64,000 bases of DNA from Tsukamurella sp. TY48. GTDB taxonomy: Bacteria; Actinomycetota; Actinomycetes; Mycobacteriales; Mycobacteriaceae. Position numbers and translations under genes: made by a program. Positions within the stretch are counted from its first letter, which is position 1. Every line of letters begins with the position of its first letter. Below the pieces are notes generated by a model, which was not told where the DNA came from, made no database searches, and was given only the letters and a program-made list of their open reading frames with translations. The stretch lies in NCBI RefSeq assembly GCF_019656655.1, contig NZ_BPMV01000002.1, positions 992,001-1,056,000 of the forward strand, in the 5' to 3' direction. Below are positions 52,360-61,433 of this stretch, piece by piece.

Positions 52360-54242
52360 TCGCCGACGCGCCCACCGAGGTGACGGGCCAGGAAGCCCTC
52401 GGCGGCGCGGTACATCTCGATCACGTTCTCGGGGTTCACGAAGCCGTGTCCCTCATCGGATTTGATCATGTACTCGACATCGCCGCCGCGGGCGCGCAAC
52501 GCCTCGACCAGGTTGTCGGATTCGGCCTGCACCACCCGGGGATCGTTGGCGCCCTGCACCACCAGGAGCGGGGTGCGGATGCGATCGACGCGCGTGATCG
52601 GTGAGCGCGCCAGCATGTCGGCCTCCTGCACCGGATCCGCCGGATCGCCCACGTAGAGGTACCAGTTGTTGGTCAGGTAGGGCCGCGCGATCTCGGGTGC
52701 GGTGCGCATGAAGTTCGGCAGGCTCGAGATGCCCACGTAGTCGATCGCCGCGGCGAAGACCTCGGGCGTGAAGGTCACCCCCACCAGACTCGCGTACCCG
52801 CCGTACGAGCCGCCGAAGATCGCCACTCGTGCCGGATCGGCGTAGCCGCGCGCGACCGCCCAGTTCACGCCGTCGATGAGGTCGTCGTGCATGGCGCCGG
52901 CGAACTCCCCGATCGCCGCCTTGGTGAAGGCCTTGCCGTAGCCGGTGGAGCCGCGGAAGTTCACCTGGAGCACGGCGTAGCCGCGATTGGCGAGCATCTG
53001 CACGTCGCCGTGGTAGCCCCAGGAGTCGCGGAACCACGGGCCGCCGTGCACCAGCAGCACCAAGGGCAGTCCGGCGGGCTCCACTCCGACGGGGAGGGTG
53101 AGGTAGCCGGGCAGGGTGAGGCCGTCGCGGGCGGGGATGGCGACCGGGCGCATCGGGGCGAGTCGTTCCGGATCCAGGTGCGGGAACGGGCGGAACAGCA
53201 GTCGCGAGCTCCCCGTCCGATGGTCGTAGAGGTAGGTGACCCCGGGGTCGCGGTCGTGCACGAAGGACACCACCCAGCGGACGCCGTCGCGATCGGAGGA
53301 CAGGGCGCCGATGTCCCCCTCGGACAGCGACCGGAGGTTCGCGAGAACCGTGGCGAAGCCCTCGTCGAGCGCGTGGATCTCCTGTCGTTCGCCGAGGTAG
53401 CGCACGCCCAGCAGTGCACCGGTCCGGCGGTCCAGGATCAGCGGCGAGGGCAGCACGGGCGAGACCAGCCCCGTGGTGTCGAGATCGAGCGTGGGGTGAC
53501 TGTCGACCTCGATCTCCGTGCCGCTCGCGACGTCGAGCCGCACCACGCGCGTGCGGTCGGTGCCGGTGTTGGAGCCGAGCCACAGGTCTCCGTCCGGAGT
53601 GGCGGTCACCGGGAAGATGCCGAGCGGGTAGTCGGCACCGTCGAACCGGGCGATGAGCCCGAGCTCGCGGGTGCCGGAATCCCACCGGCAGATCTCGATG
53701 TCGCCGTCCTCGTTCTGGGTGGCGGCGAACAGGTTTCCGCCCGGTCCGTACACCCACCCGGCCACGTTCCCGGGGTTGCGCTCCACGAGGGTCAGTTCGC
53801 CGGTGGCGATGTCGAGCTCGTAGACGTCGAACTCGTCCACCTTGCGGGAGTTGAGGGAAACGATCGCGACGCCCGGCCGCGACGGCGGCAGTTCCATGAG
53901 GAAGGCGGTCGCCCCGTCGAAGGGCGTGAGATCGACCGCGGGCGAGGCGGGATCGTCGAGATCCACCCGGTAGATGTGCCACTGCTCGTTGCCACCGTCG
54001 TCCTGCAGGTACAGCAGCCAGCGCGGATCGTCGGTCCAGTAGTACATCTGCACGCTGCGGGTGGAGTCGGCCGTCACGCACCGTGCGGGCGAGTCGCCGT
54101 CCAGGTCCTCGATCCACACGTTGAGCCGGTTCCCCCACGGCGCGAGGAAGGCGATCCGGGTGCCGTCCGGCGAGATCTTCGCGGCCGCACGGACGGGCGA
54201 GTCGAAGAACTCCTCGATGGTGATGGTGTCGGGCAGTGCCAT
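52350..54242 (-). CDS. S9-family (prolyl oligopeptidase-like) serine peptidase
   Basis: 630-residue cytosolic enzyme without signal peptide. A beta-propeller N-terminal domain (TDDPRWLLYLQDDGGNEQWHIYRVDLDD and similar blades) covers about 1-370. A C-terminal alpha/beta-hydrolase domain has LVHGGPWFRDSWGY, nucleophile Ser in GGSYGGYAS, Asp in VVQGANDPRV and His in SDEGHGF. It is expected to cleave short peptides, acyl-peptides or related esters. AGGAGAG precedes ATG 54242. Function beyond family is not readable. Confidence 0.9.
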   Translation of the reverse strand: MALPDTITIEEFFDSPVRAAAKISPDGTRIAFLAPWGNRLNVWIEDLDGDSPARCVTADSTRSVQMYYWTDDPRWLLYLQDDGGNEQWHIYRVDLDDPASPAVDLTPFDGATAFLMELPPSRPGVAIVSLNSRKVDEFDVYELDIATGELTLVERNPGNVAGWVYGPGGNLFAATQNEDGDIEICRWDSGTRELGLIARFDGADYPLGIFPVTATPDGDLWLGSNTGTDRTRVVRLDVASGTEIEVDSHPTLDLDTTGLVSPVLPSPLILDRRTGALLGVRYLGERQEIHALDEGFATVLANLRSLSEGDIGALSSDRDGVRWVVSFVHDRDPGVTYLYDHRTGSSRLLFRPFPHLDPERLAPMRPVAIPARDGLTLPGYLTLPVGVEPAGLPLVLLVHGGPWFRDSWGYHGDVQMLANRGYAVLQVNFRGSTGYGKAFTKAAIGEFAGAMHDDLIDGVNWAVARGYADPARVAIFGGSYGGYASLVGVTFTPEVFAAAIDYVGISSLPNFMRTAPEIARPYLTNNWYLYVGDPADPVQEADMLARSPITRVDRIRTPLLVVQGANDPRVVQAESDNLVEALRARGGDVEYMIKSDEGHGFVNPENVIEMYRAAEGFLARHLGGRVGDQV

Positions 54243-54311
54243 GCCGCTCTCCTGACGTCGGTGGTGTGCCTCCAGGAGAAACCATGCCGTCGGGGCATGG
54301 TCAAGCAGCGG

Positions 54312-55496
54312 CTACTTCATGATCCGTGCGAGGAACGGGGTGGAGTCCTTCATCGATTCGAGCACCGCCCCGCTGTGGTCGGCGTTCGGGTACTGGTGCA
54401 GTTCCACCTGTGCCCCGCTCTTGCGCAGTGCGGCGGCGAGCGCGATCGACGATTCGACGGGCACGTCGCGGTCCTGCAGGCCGACGCCGAGGAAGACGGG
54501 CCGGTCGTAGCCCGAGGTGGGCGTGCCCATGTACCGGTCGACCGCCTCGGCGGCCCCCGGGAGGGTGGTCAGGTCCTTGGTGAAGTAGCTGGTGGGTGTG
54601 ACTCCCGTGAGCGAATCGCTCAGCTGCGCATAGCATTGGACTTCGGCCTTGGCGGCGGCTGCCCTCCCCTGCTGGCTCAGCACGGAGTCGACGTCGATCG
54701 CGGGGTTGGCCTCGCGGAAGCCCGCGAGGATGTACGCGGTGTACGCCGTGGCCGCGGATCCGAGACCGGCCGGGAGCTTCAGGTTCGGGCCCGCCTTCTT
54801 GATGATCTCCTCGATCTTGAACGGCGTCCCGGTGGAGACCACCCCGCGGTAGTCGAGGCCGCTGCCCTCGCTGAACCGGGTCGCCCACCGCGCGCTGTTC
54901 ACCGCCGCGGCGCCGCCCTGCGACTGGCCCACGATGGCCCACTTCTTGGCCAGCTTCAGCGAGGGGTCGCCCTGCGCGGACACCACGGAGTCGACCACGC
55001 TGTGCGCCGTGGCGACGCTGTTGAGGTAACTCATCAGGCCAGGGGTACCCAGGCCGGCGTAGTCGGAGGCGACGATGGCGTAGCCCTGCTGCAACCAGTG
55101 GCCCAGGTACTGCGCGTCGCGCTCGGACCGCGGGTTCGCCGACGGTGCGCAGCTGTCGCCGAGGCCGACGGTGCCGTGCGCCCAGGCGATCACGGGCCAT
55201 CCGCCCTCCGGCGGTGTGCCCTTCGGCGTGAAGATCGCGCCCGTACTGGTGGCCGGGCGTCCGTGCTGATCGGTGGTGGAATAGAGCACGCGCTTGGCCG
55301 TGCCCGCCCCGGGCAGCGACAGGGCAGGGGCGAGCGGCACGGATGTGATCAGCTTTCCTCCGCGAGCGGGCACGTGGCCCGCGTAGTTCGCGGCGTCCAG
55401 GCCGGACCAGTCCGGAGCCGCGGTGGCGGGTGCCACGGCGACCGCCGCACCCACGGCGATCGCGATACCGGACATCATCCACCGATTCGTTCTCAT
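54312..55496 (-). CDS. Secreted lipase/esterase of the LIP family
   Basis: 394 residues with a Sec signal peptide (MRTNRWMMSGIAIAVGAAVAVAPATAA, cleavage after ATAA). It has an alpha/beta-hydrolase fold with IAWAHGTVGLGDSC, nucleophile Ser in VGQSQGGAA, and C-terminal acid and His in GLQDRDVPVESS and YPNADHSGAV. This is the secretory lipase family of actinobacteria and yeasts, probably hydrolysing triacylglycerols or esters outside the cell. The start is ATG 55496 with a weak AGGA site; longer open frame upstream has no signal peptide. Confidence 0.88.
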   Translation of the reverse strand: MRTNRWMMSGIAIAVGAAVAVAPATAAPDWSGLDAANYAGHVPARGGKLITSVPLAPALSLPGAGTAKRVLYSTTDQHGRPATSTGAIFTPKGTPPEGGWPVIAWAHGTVGLGDSCAPSANPRSERDAQYLGHWLQQGYAIVASDYAGLGTPGLMSYLNSVATAHSVVDSVVSAQGDPSLKLAKKWAIVGQSQGGAAAVNSARWATRFSEGSGLDYRGVVSTGTPFKIEEIIKKAGPNLKLPAGLGSAATAYTAYILAGFREANPAIDVDSVLSQQGRAAAAKAEVQCYAQLSDSLTGVTPTSYFTKDLTTLPGAAEAVDRYMGTPTSGYDRPVFLGVGLQDRDVPVESSIALAAALRKSGAQVELHQYPNADHSGAVLESMKDSTPFLARIMK

Positions 55497-55549
55497 GCGA
55501 AGGATCCTAACGAGCGGCCGCGCATGCGGTCGCATCTTCGCGGAGCCGC

Positions 55550-56209
55550 TCATGCGAGCGCGTACCGCTGCCGGGGACGCCCGGTCGCGCCGTACTGCAG
55601 GGCCATCGTGAGCGTGCCGTCGCGCACCAGCTCCGCCAGGTAGCGCCGGGCGGTGGCGGGCGAGACGCCGACGGCTGCGGCGATCTCGTCCGCGAGCATC
55701 GGCTCCGCCGCGGCCCGCAGGATGTCGACGATCCCCCGTTCGGTGACGGATGCGCCCTCGTCCCGGCGGGGCACGGCGCGTTCGGAGCGCAGCACCGCCG
55801 CGGCGGCGTCCACCTGCTCCTGCGTCACCTCGCCGGTGTCCAGGATCCGGCGGTACGCGGTGTACGCGCCCAGGCGGCGGGCCAGTTCGGTCGCCGGGAA
55901 GGGCTTGATCAGGTACTGCAGGGCCCCGGCGGCGAATCCCGCACGGACGCTGGCCGCGTCGTCCGCGGCCCCGAGGACGAAGGCATCGGCCCGCAGCTCG
56001 CGCACCAGGTCGATGCCGGATCCGTCCGGGAGGTAGACGTCGACGAGCGCGAGGTCGATCTCCTCCCGGGCCACCAGCGCGCGGGCCTCGGACAGGGTGC
56101 GCGCCGATCCCACGGTGGCGAGCCCACTCATCGTGTCGACGATCTTGGCGTGCAGGGCGGCGACGCGGAAATCGTCGTCGACCACCAGGACGCGGAGTTC
56201 AGGACGCAT
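55550..56209 (-). CDS. Response regulator of the CitB/DcuR family
   Basis: 219 residues. The receiver domain has acidic pair VVDDD and phosphoacceptor Asp in LALVDVYLPDGSGID, a Lys in LIKPFP, and a C-terminal helix-turn-helix (ILRAAAEPMLADEIAAAVGVSPATARRYLAELVRDGTL). It pairs with the upstream sensor, overlapping it by 11 bases. It probably activates the adjacent citrate/dicarboxylate transporter gene. Confidence 0.92.
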   Translation of the reverse strand: MRPELRVLVVDDDFRVAALHAKIVDTMSGLATVGSARTLSEARALVAREEIDLALVDVYLPDGSGIDLVRELRADAFVLGAADDAASVRAGFAAGALQYLIKPFPATELARRLGAYTAYRRILDTGEVTQEQVDAAAAVLRSERAVPRRDEGASVTERGIVDILRAAAEPMLADEIAAAVGVSPATARRYLAELVRDGTLTMALQYGATGRPRQRYALA

Positions 56210-57833
56210 CGGCGCGCACCCCCGCCGGCAGCGTGGCGATCACCGTGGTCGGTTCGCTCGACGAGGGGCCGCCGCGCGACGAGACGGTCACCTCTCCCCC
56301 GTGCCCGCGCGCCACCTGGCGGGCGATGGCGAGCCCGAGGCCGCGACCGCCGGGCACCGTCGGGTCCACGCGTGTGGTGACCCCCTCGGCGAAGGGGTCG
56401 GCCACCGTGAATCCCGGTCCACTATCGGTGACCACGATGGCCAATTCGTCTCCGCCGGAGAGCACGTCGAGTTCCACCTCCCTGGGTTCCTGGCCGTCGG
56501 CGGCCGCATCGATCGCATTGTCCAGCAGATTCCCGACGAGCGTGGTGGTGTCGACGGGATGCGCGAGGGTGCCGAGCACGCCCGTGTCGGCGCCGACGCG
56601 CAGGGTGACACCGCGTTCGCGGGCCCGCGCGGCCTTCGCGGCGACGAAGGCTCGCAGGTGCGGCTCATCGAGCCGGTCGATGCCGGGCACCGGTGCGACG
56701 CCGGAATGGCCGGTGAGCTCGTCGAGGTAGGCGAGCGCCTCCTCCGTACGTCCGTCGCGCAGCAGGCCCGAGACCACGTGGATGCGGTTGGCCGCCTCGT
56801 GGCGTTGGGCCCGCAGTGCGGAACTCATCGCCTGCACGGAATCCAGTTCCCGGGTGAGCTGTTCGACATCGGTGCGGTCGACGGCGGTGAGCACGGTTCC
56901 GAGATCGGCGTCGCCGCGCTGCACGCGCCGCGAGGACACCAGGACGACCCGCTCGTTGACGGCGGCGGCCACGGGCGCCGCCGCAGGTGCGGCGACCACC
57001 GCGGCCACGCGCTCGGTGAGTCCCAGCTCCCCCAGTGGAGTGCCCGGTTCGGCGGTGACCCCGAGCAGCTCGCGAGCACGCGGATTGATCACGCGCGCTA
57101 TCCCGTCGGCATCGATGGCGATCACGCCCTCGGAACCCGAGTGCAGGACGGCGTCCTGCTCCCGGATGAGCTCCGCCATCTCCTCGGGCTCGAGCCCGAG
57201 GGTGAGGCGACGCCACCGTCGGGCCAGCAACGCGGAACCGACCAGCCCGATCACGAAGGCCAGGACGACGACCCCGATCAGCAGCAGGAGGTTCCGGCGG
57301 GCCGCAGCCGTGACCGTGTGCGTCGAGATGCCCACGCTGACCAACCCGACGACGCGCCCGTCTGCGCCGTAGACCGGCGCCTTCGACCGCACCGAATCGC
57401 CGAGTGTTCCCTTCTGCACGGTCATCTCGACCTGGCCCGCGAGCGCCGTGGTCGGATCGGTACTGAGCGGTTTCGCGAGCTGCGTGGCATCGGGATGCGC
57501 GATCCGGTACCCCGCGTCGTCGGCGATCACCACGAAGAGCACGCCGGTGCGCTGGGTGATGTCGGCCGCCTGCCGCTGGAGTGGGGTGGCGGCGAGTTGT
57601 TCGGCGGTCGCCGGACGGCCCGCGCGACGTGCCTCCGATTGCGCGGCGGCGGCCGCGCGGACGTCGGTGTCGGAGGCCACCGTCTCGGCGATCACCCGTG
57701 CCCGCTGAGCGTGCTCACCACGCGTCTCGGTGTCCACCCGGTGCAGCACCAATCCGAAACCGGCGGCCAGGCTGGCCACCAGGATCACTACTTGGAGTAG
57801 GAGGATCTGCGTGCGCAGCCGGAGCCCGGGCAT
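56199..57833 (-). CDS. Sensor histidine kinase of the CitA/DcuS family
   Basis: 544 residues. Two membrane helices (about 8-28 and 170-195) enclose an extracytoplasmic CACHE/PASp domain with VIADDAGYRIAHPDATQLAKPL and DSVRSKAPVYGADGRVVGLVSVG, the citrate/C4-dicarboxylate sensor pattern. A cytosolic PAS domain follows. The DHp box has the phospho-His in QRHEAANRIHVVSGLL. The ATPase domain has LLDNAIDAA, DSGPGF and GGRGLGLAI. The start at ATG 57833 lacks a clear ribosome site. It lies 28 bases after the transporter gene in the same direction, so transporter and sensor-regulator form one unit. Confidence 0.93.
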   Translation of the reverse strand: MPGLRLRTQILLLQVVILVASLAAGFGLVLHRVDTETRGEHAQRARVIAETVASDTDVRAAAAAQSEARRAGRPATAEQLAATPLQRQAADITQRTGVLFVVIADDAGYRIAHPDATQLAKPLSTDPTTALAGQVEMTVQKGTLGDSVRSKAPVYGADGRVVGLVSVGISTHTVTAAARRNLLLLIGVVVLAFVIGLVGSALLARRWRRLTLGLEPEEMAELIREQDAVLHSGSEGVIAIDADGIARVINPRARELLGVTAEPGTPLGELGLTERVAAVVAAPAAAPVAAAVNERVVLVSSRRVQRGDADLGTVLTAVDRTDVEQLTRELDSVQAMSSALRAQRHEAANRIHVVSGLLRDGRTEEALAYLDELTGHSGVAPVPGIDRLDEPHLRAFVAAKAARARERGVTLRVGADTGVLGTLAHPVDTTTLVGNLLDNAIDAAADGQEPREVELDVLSGGDELAIVVTDSGPGFTVADPFAEGVTTRVDPTVPGGRGLGLAIARQVARGHGGEVTVSSRGGPSSSEPTTVIATLPAGVRADAS

Positions 57834-57861
57834 TGGGACAGCGTAGCCATCGGGCACCCGA

Positions 57862-59253
57862 TCAGAAGGGGATCTGACCGAGTCCCACACCGACCACGAG
57901 CATGAGGATGGACACGGCCGCGGCCCGCCAGAGCACCTTCTTGTGATGATCGGCCAGGCCCACACCGGCGAGGGCGACGAGCAGCAGGATCGCGGGAACC
58001 AGGGGGCTCTGCATGTGGAAGGGCTGCCCGGTGATGGAGGCGCGTGCCATCTCGGCCGCACTGATGCCGTAGTGGCTCGCGGTCTCCGACAGCACGGGCA
58101 GGATCCCGAAGTAGAAGGCGTCGTTGGACATCAGGAAGGTGAAGGGGATCGACAGCACGCCGGTGATCACCGCGAGGTGCGGCCCCATCGAGGACGGGAT
58201 GATGCCGGTGACCCACGCGGCGACCGCCTCGACCATGCCGGTGCCCTTGAAGACACCGGTGAGCACGGCCGCGGCGAAGACCATGCCCACCACGGAGACG
58301 ATCGACTTCGAGTGCCGGGTGATGGCCTCCTGCTGCTCGGCGACCTTCGGGAAGTTCACGATGAGGGCGATCGCGGCGGCGATCATGAACAGCACCGGGA
58401 TGGGCAGCAGGTCGAGCGTGAGCACCGACAGCAGGGCTGCGGTGAGGGCGGCGTTGAACCACAGCAGCTTCGGCCGGGCGAACGCGCCGGAGATGGGCGT
58501 CAGGGCCGAATCGCCCGGCTCTTCGGCGACTGCCGGACGGTCCGATCCGGTTGCGCCGGAGGAGCCGCCGCTTCCCGCCGCCCCGCCGCCGATACCGCCG
58601 CCGACGCCGGCGAGGACGCTCTCGCGCACGGTGATCGTTCCGATTCGCTTGCGCTCCATCAGTCCCAGGTGCCAGGCGAAGGCGAAGACCAGCACCATGC
58701 CTGCGATCAGCGACGGGATCATCGGCACGAAGACCTCCGACGGCGAGATCTTCAGCGCCGCCGCGGCTCGTGCGGTCGGGCCGCCCCACGGCAAGATGTT
58801 CATGGTGCCGTTCGCCAGGCCCGCGACCACCGTGAGCACGACGGGACTCACACCGAGCTTGAGGTACAGCGGGAGCAGCGCGGAGGTGGTCACGATGAAG
58901 GTGGTCGAGCCGTCCCCGTCGAGGGAGACCACGGCGGCGAGCACCGCCGTGCCGATCACCAGCCGGGCCGGATCGTCGCGCACCAGGCGCACCACCGCCC
59001 GCACGACCGGGTCGAACAGGCCGACATCGATCATGACGCCGAAGAAGACGATCGCGAAGAACAGCATCGCCGCCGTGGGCGCGAGATCTTTGATGCCGTC
59101 GGTAATCATCTTCCCGATCCCGGTTCCGGCGCCCGCGAGGAGCCCGAAGACCACCGGCACGGCGATCAACGCCACGATCGGTGTCGCTCGGCGGGTCATG
59201 ATGACGGCCATGAAGGCCGCCACCATCGTCAGTCCCAGGGCTGTCAACATCAT
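57862..59253 (-). CDS. CitMHS-family citrate/divalent metal-citrate transporter
   Basis: 463 residues with about 12 hydrophobic segments. Family hallmarks are FFAIVFFGVMIDVGLFDP, VVSLDGDGSTTFIVTTSALLPLY, GLANGTMNILPWGGPTARAAAAL and FLMSNDAFYFGILPVLSETA. A Gly/Ser-rich cytosolic loop lies near 225-250. It probably imports Mg- or Ca-citrate. GAGGAG precedes ATG 59253; a second ATG follows at once. It sits before the CitA/CitB-type two-component genes, which likely respond to external citrate. Confidence 0.9.
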   Translation of the reverse strand: MMLTALGLTMVAAFMAVIMTRRATPIVALIAVPVVFGLLAGAGTGIGKMITDGIKDLAPTAAMLFFAIVFFGVMIDVGLFDPVVRAVVRLVRDDPARLVIGTAVLAAVVSLDGDGSTTFIVTTSALLPLYLKLGVSPVVLTVVAGLANGTMNILPWGGPTARAAAALKISPSEVFVPMIPSLIAGMVLVFAFAWHLGLMERKRIGTITVRESVLAGVGGGIGGGAAGSGGSSGATGSDRPAVAEEPGDSALTPISGAFARPKLLWFNAALTAALLSVLTLDLLPIPVLFMIAAAIALIVNFPKVAEQQEAITRHSKSIVSVVGMVFAAAVLTGVFKGTGMVEAVAAWVTGIIPSSMGPHLAVITGVLSIPFTFLMSNDAFYFGILPVLSETASHYGISAAEMARASITGQPFHMQSPLVPAILLLVALAGVGLADHHKKVLWRAAAVSILMLVVGVGLGQIPF

Positions 59254-59541
59254 CCATCTCCTCGCACAGTGATCGTGGTCACAGAGGAGCATCGGGGTGA
59301 GCGGCGGCACAGCGCGCGCTTGTGCGCGATTCCCGTTCTTTTGCGCGTTTCGCACGCGGCGAGGGACGGCGGTCGCAGCCCTGAAGGAGAACACCGAAAG
59401 TCCGCACAACACATTATGATTGATGTTACTTGTGGGGTTATTGTGATAGAAAGGCACTCGATGGGCGATTTCCGCGCGGCGATCGAGTGAGCGCCGGCGG
59501 GCATCGATGCTTCAAGACAGTGAGCACCTGAGGAGCCCGCC
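59254..59541. promoter_or_regulatory. Divergent promoter region, citrate transporter / secreted protein
   Basis: 288 bases without a convincing gene. GTGA (59269-59272) and TCAC (59279-59282) form a short inverted repeat right behind the transporter start. An AT-rich stretch at about 59405-59455 (ACATTATGATTGATG, GGTTATTGTGATAG) is the likely promoter or activator zone for the plus-strand secreted protein. Confidence 0.4.
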
Positions 59542-61281
59542 ATGACCCGCCGAAACCTTCCGTTACGCCTGACCGCGCCCGCCGTCGCCGCCCTACTCGT
59601 GACGACCGCCGTTGCCGGCACCGCCTCCGCAGCGCAGACCACAGTCCCCGCCGGATCGATGCGGGCGAGCTCGCTGTACGCGGGCGGCCCCACCTACGAC
59701 TCGAGTGCGGGCACCGTCATGCGGCTCTCGAACAACGGCACCATCTCGATGCCGATCGCCCCCACCGGGACGGCCACCCTCGCGGTCCGGGCGCGGGCCG
59801 ACCTCTGCAGCGGATCACCCATCGCCACCGTGAGGGTGGGCGGGACGGTCGTGGGAACGATCGACGTGAACTCCGCTTCGTGGGCGACCTATCCGCTGAG
59901 CGGTTCGGTGCCGCCCGGCGCGAACACGCTCACGATCGAGTATGCGAACGACTACTTCGCGTTGTTCCGGTGCGACCGGAACCTCTACGTCGCGTCGGTC
60001 ACCGTGGACGATGCCGGGGCTCCGGAGATGTGTCCCCCCAACCAATTCCGGGCGAGATACTTCAACAACACCACCGCCACGGGCACCCCGGTCGCCACCC
60101 AGTGCGAGAACGGCCCCGGCGGTTCGTTCACCGGATCTCCACTCCCGGGCGTGAACGCCGACAACTTCTCGGTCGAGTACACCGGGACCGTCGACTTCCC
60201 CGCGACAGCGGATTACATCGTCTCGACCACCCTGGGCAATGTGGGTGCTCGCGTGTGGATCGACGATGCACTCGTCGTCGACAAATGGTCGCCGCAGTGG
60301 GGAACCACCAACATCCAGCGGACGATGACGCGCGGACCGCACCAGGTGCGCGCTACCTACGTCAACACCTCCGGAATCGCGCACTTCGGTATCTCCCTTC
60401 CACGTGCAACGCCCGGCCCCGCATCGAACAACGGCAACTACTTCGCAGCCGACTCCCCGTGGAACCAGCCGATCCCGCCCGGCGCGGCGGTGGACCCCCG
60501 GAGCGCGGGCTGGGTCAACACCCTGGACGGCGGCAACGACGGGATGTTCGTCAACAGCACCGACTGGACGACCACCGTGTACAACGCGCCGCCCGGAACG
60601 CCGACCACGGAGATCACCGTGACGAACACCAATCGCAAGGTGACCATCCCGTACCTGCCGTCGTACCGGCCCACCCGCGATGCGGATGCGCACCTGTCGG
60701 TGATCGACGATGCGACGGGCTGCCTCTACGAGTTCCAGAGCTTCAATCCGGTCACCAAGACCGCCATCGCCCAGGCCACCTACAAGGCGTACACAGGATC
60801 GGGCGGACACACCGCCGGACCGTCGCACGCCGGCGGTGAGATCTCCTACCTGGCAGGCATGATCACTCCCCAGGACGTGCAGTCCGGAGTGATCGACCAC
60901 GCGGTGCGATACGCCCTGCCCGAAGGCGCCCCCACCTACGTCTACCCCGGCACCCGATCCGACGGTTCCACGATGGGTGGCGTCCCGCAGGGCACCCGGA
61001 TCCAGCTCGATCCGAGTCTCGACCTCACGCAGTTCGGGCTCTCGCCGTTCCAGCTCATGCTCGCCCGGGCGATGCAGGTGTACGGCGGATTCAACTCCGA
61101 TCACGCCGGTTCGTTCGTGGTCTCGGCGCGCAGCACCGCGGACGGCACGACTTACGCCCAGCCGATCCAACCGCTGCCCGATGCCCTGCTCCGGCACATG
61201 CGGTTCCTCTCGCCCACCCTCTCGTCGACGCAGATGTATCTCGACCGCGCCGACGATCCCACCTGCAACCAGCAGCGGTAA
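59542..61281 (+). CDS. Secreted multidomain protein: CBM-like, PA14-like and an unassigned C-terminal domain
   Basis: 579 residues. There is a clear signal peptide (cleavage after AGTASA). Residues about 35-155 form a beta-rich module resembling Ca-dependent xylan-binding modules (CBM60-like; GSPIATVRVGGTVVGTIDVNS, GANTLTIEYANDY). Residues about 160-285 resemble a PA14 domain (FRARYFNNTTATGTPV, FSVEYTGTVDFPATADYIVSTT, ARVWIDDALVVDKW). The C-terminal ~290 residues start SPWNQPIPPGAAVDP and contain HLSVIDDATGCLYEF, HAGGEISYLAGMI, IDHAVRYALP and LDPSLDLTQFGLSPFQLMLARAMQ, a pattern I recall from uncharacterised secreted Streptomyces proteins. GGAG precedes ATG 59542. Possibly acts on or binds polysaccharide; function unknown. 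Confidence 0.8.
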   Translation: MTRRNLPLRLTAPAVAALLVTTAVAGTASAAQTTVPAGSMRASSLYAGGPTYDSSAGTVMRLSNNGTISMPIAPTGTATLAVRARADLCSGSPIATVRVGGTVVGTIDVNSASWATYPLSGSVPPGANTLTIEYANDYFALFRCDRNLYVASVTVDDAGAPEMCPPNQFRARYFNNTTATGTPVATQCENGPGGSFTGSPLPGVNADNFSVEYTGTVDFPATADYIVSTTLGNVGARVWIDDALVVDKWSPQWGTTNIQRTMTRGPHQVRATYVNTSGIAHFGISLPRATPGPASNNGNYFAADSPWNQPIPPGAAVDPRSAGWVNTLDGGNDGMFVNSTDWTTTVYNAPPGTPTTEITVTNTNRKVTIPYLPSYRPTRDADAHLSVIDDATGCLYEFQSFNPVTKTAIAQATYKAYTGSGGHTAGPSHAGGEISYLAGMITPQDVQSGVIDHAVRYALPEGAPTYVYPGTRSDGSTMGGVPQGTRIQLDPSLDLTQFGLSPFQLMLARAMQVYGGFNSDHAGSFVVSARSTADGTTYAQPIQPLPDALLRHMRFLSPTLSSTQMYLDRADDPTCNQQR

Positions 61282-61303
61282 TTCACTCCACGGTCGCGTC
61301 GTG

Positions 61304-61323
61304 ACCGCCGTCACCACGGCGGT
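61304..61323 (+). terminator. Hairpin after the secreted protein gene
   Basis: ACCGCCGT (61304-61311) and ACGGCGGT (61316-61323) form a perfect 8-base stem with a CACC loop, 23 bases past the stop codon. There is no T run. Confidence 0.55.
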
Positions 61324-61419
61324 ACGATCGTCCAGCGGGAATGCGCCACAACGGAGTCCGATGTTTGCAGCTACGCACGGAGGGCGGCTGCGCCCGATTT
61401 GGCAGCGCGCCCGGACTCC

Positions 61420-61425
61420 TATAAA
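61420..61425 (+). promoter_or_regulatory. -10 element before the hotdog-fold gene
   Basis: TATAAA lies eight bases before the GTG start at 61434, giving a leaderless or near-leaderless mRNA. A TTGGCA at 61399-61404 is a -35 candidate with a short 15-base spacer. Confidence 0.5.
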
Positions 61426-61433
61426 ACCAACCT

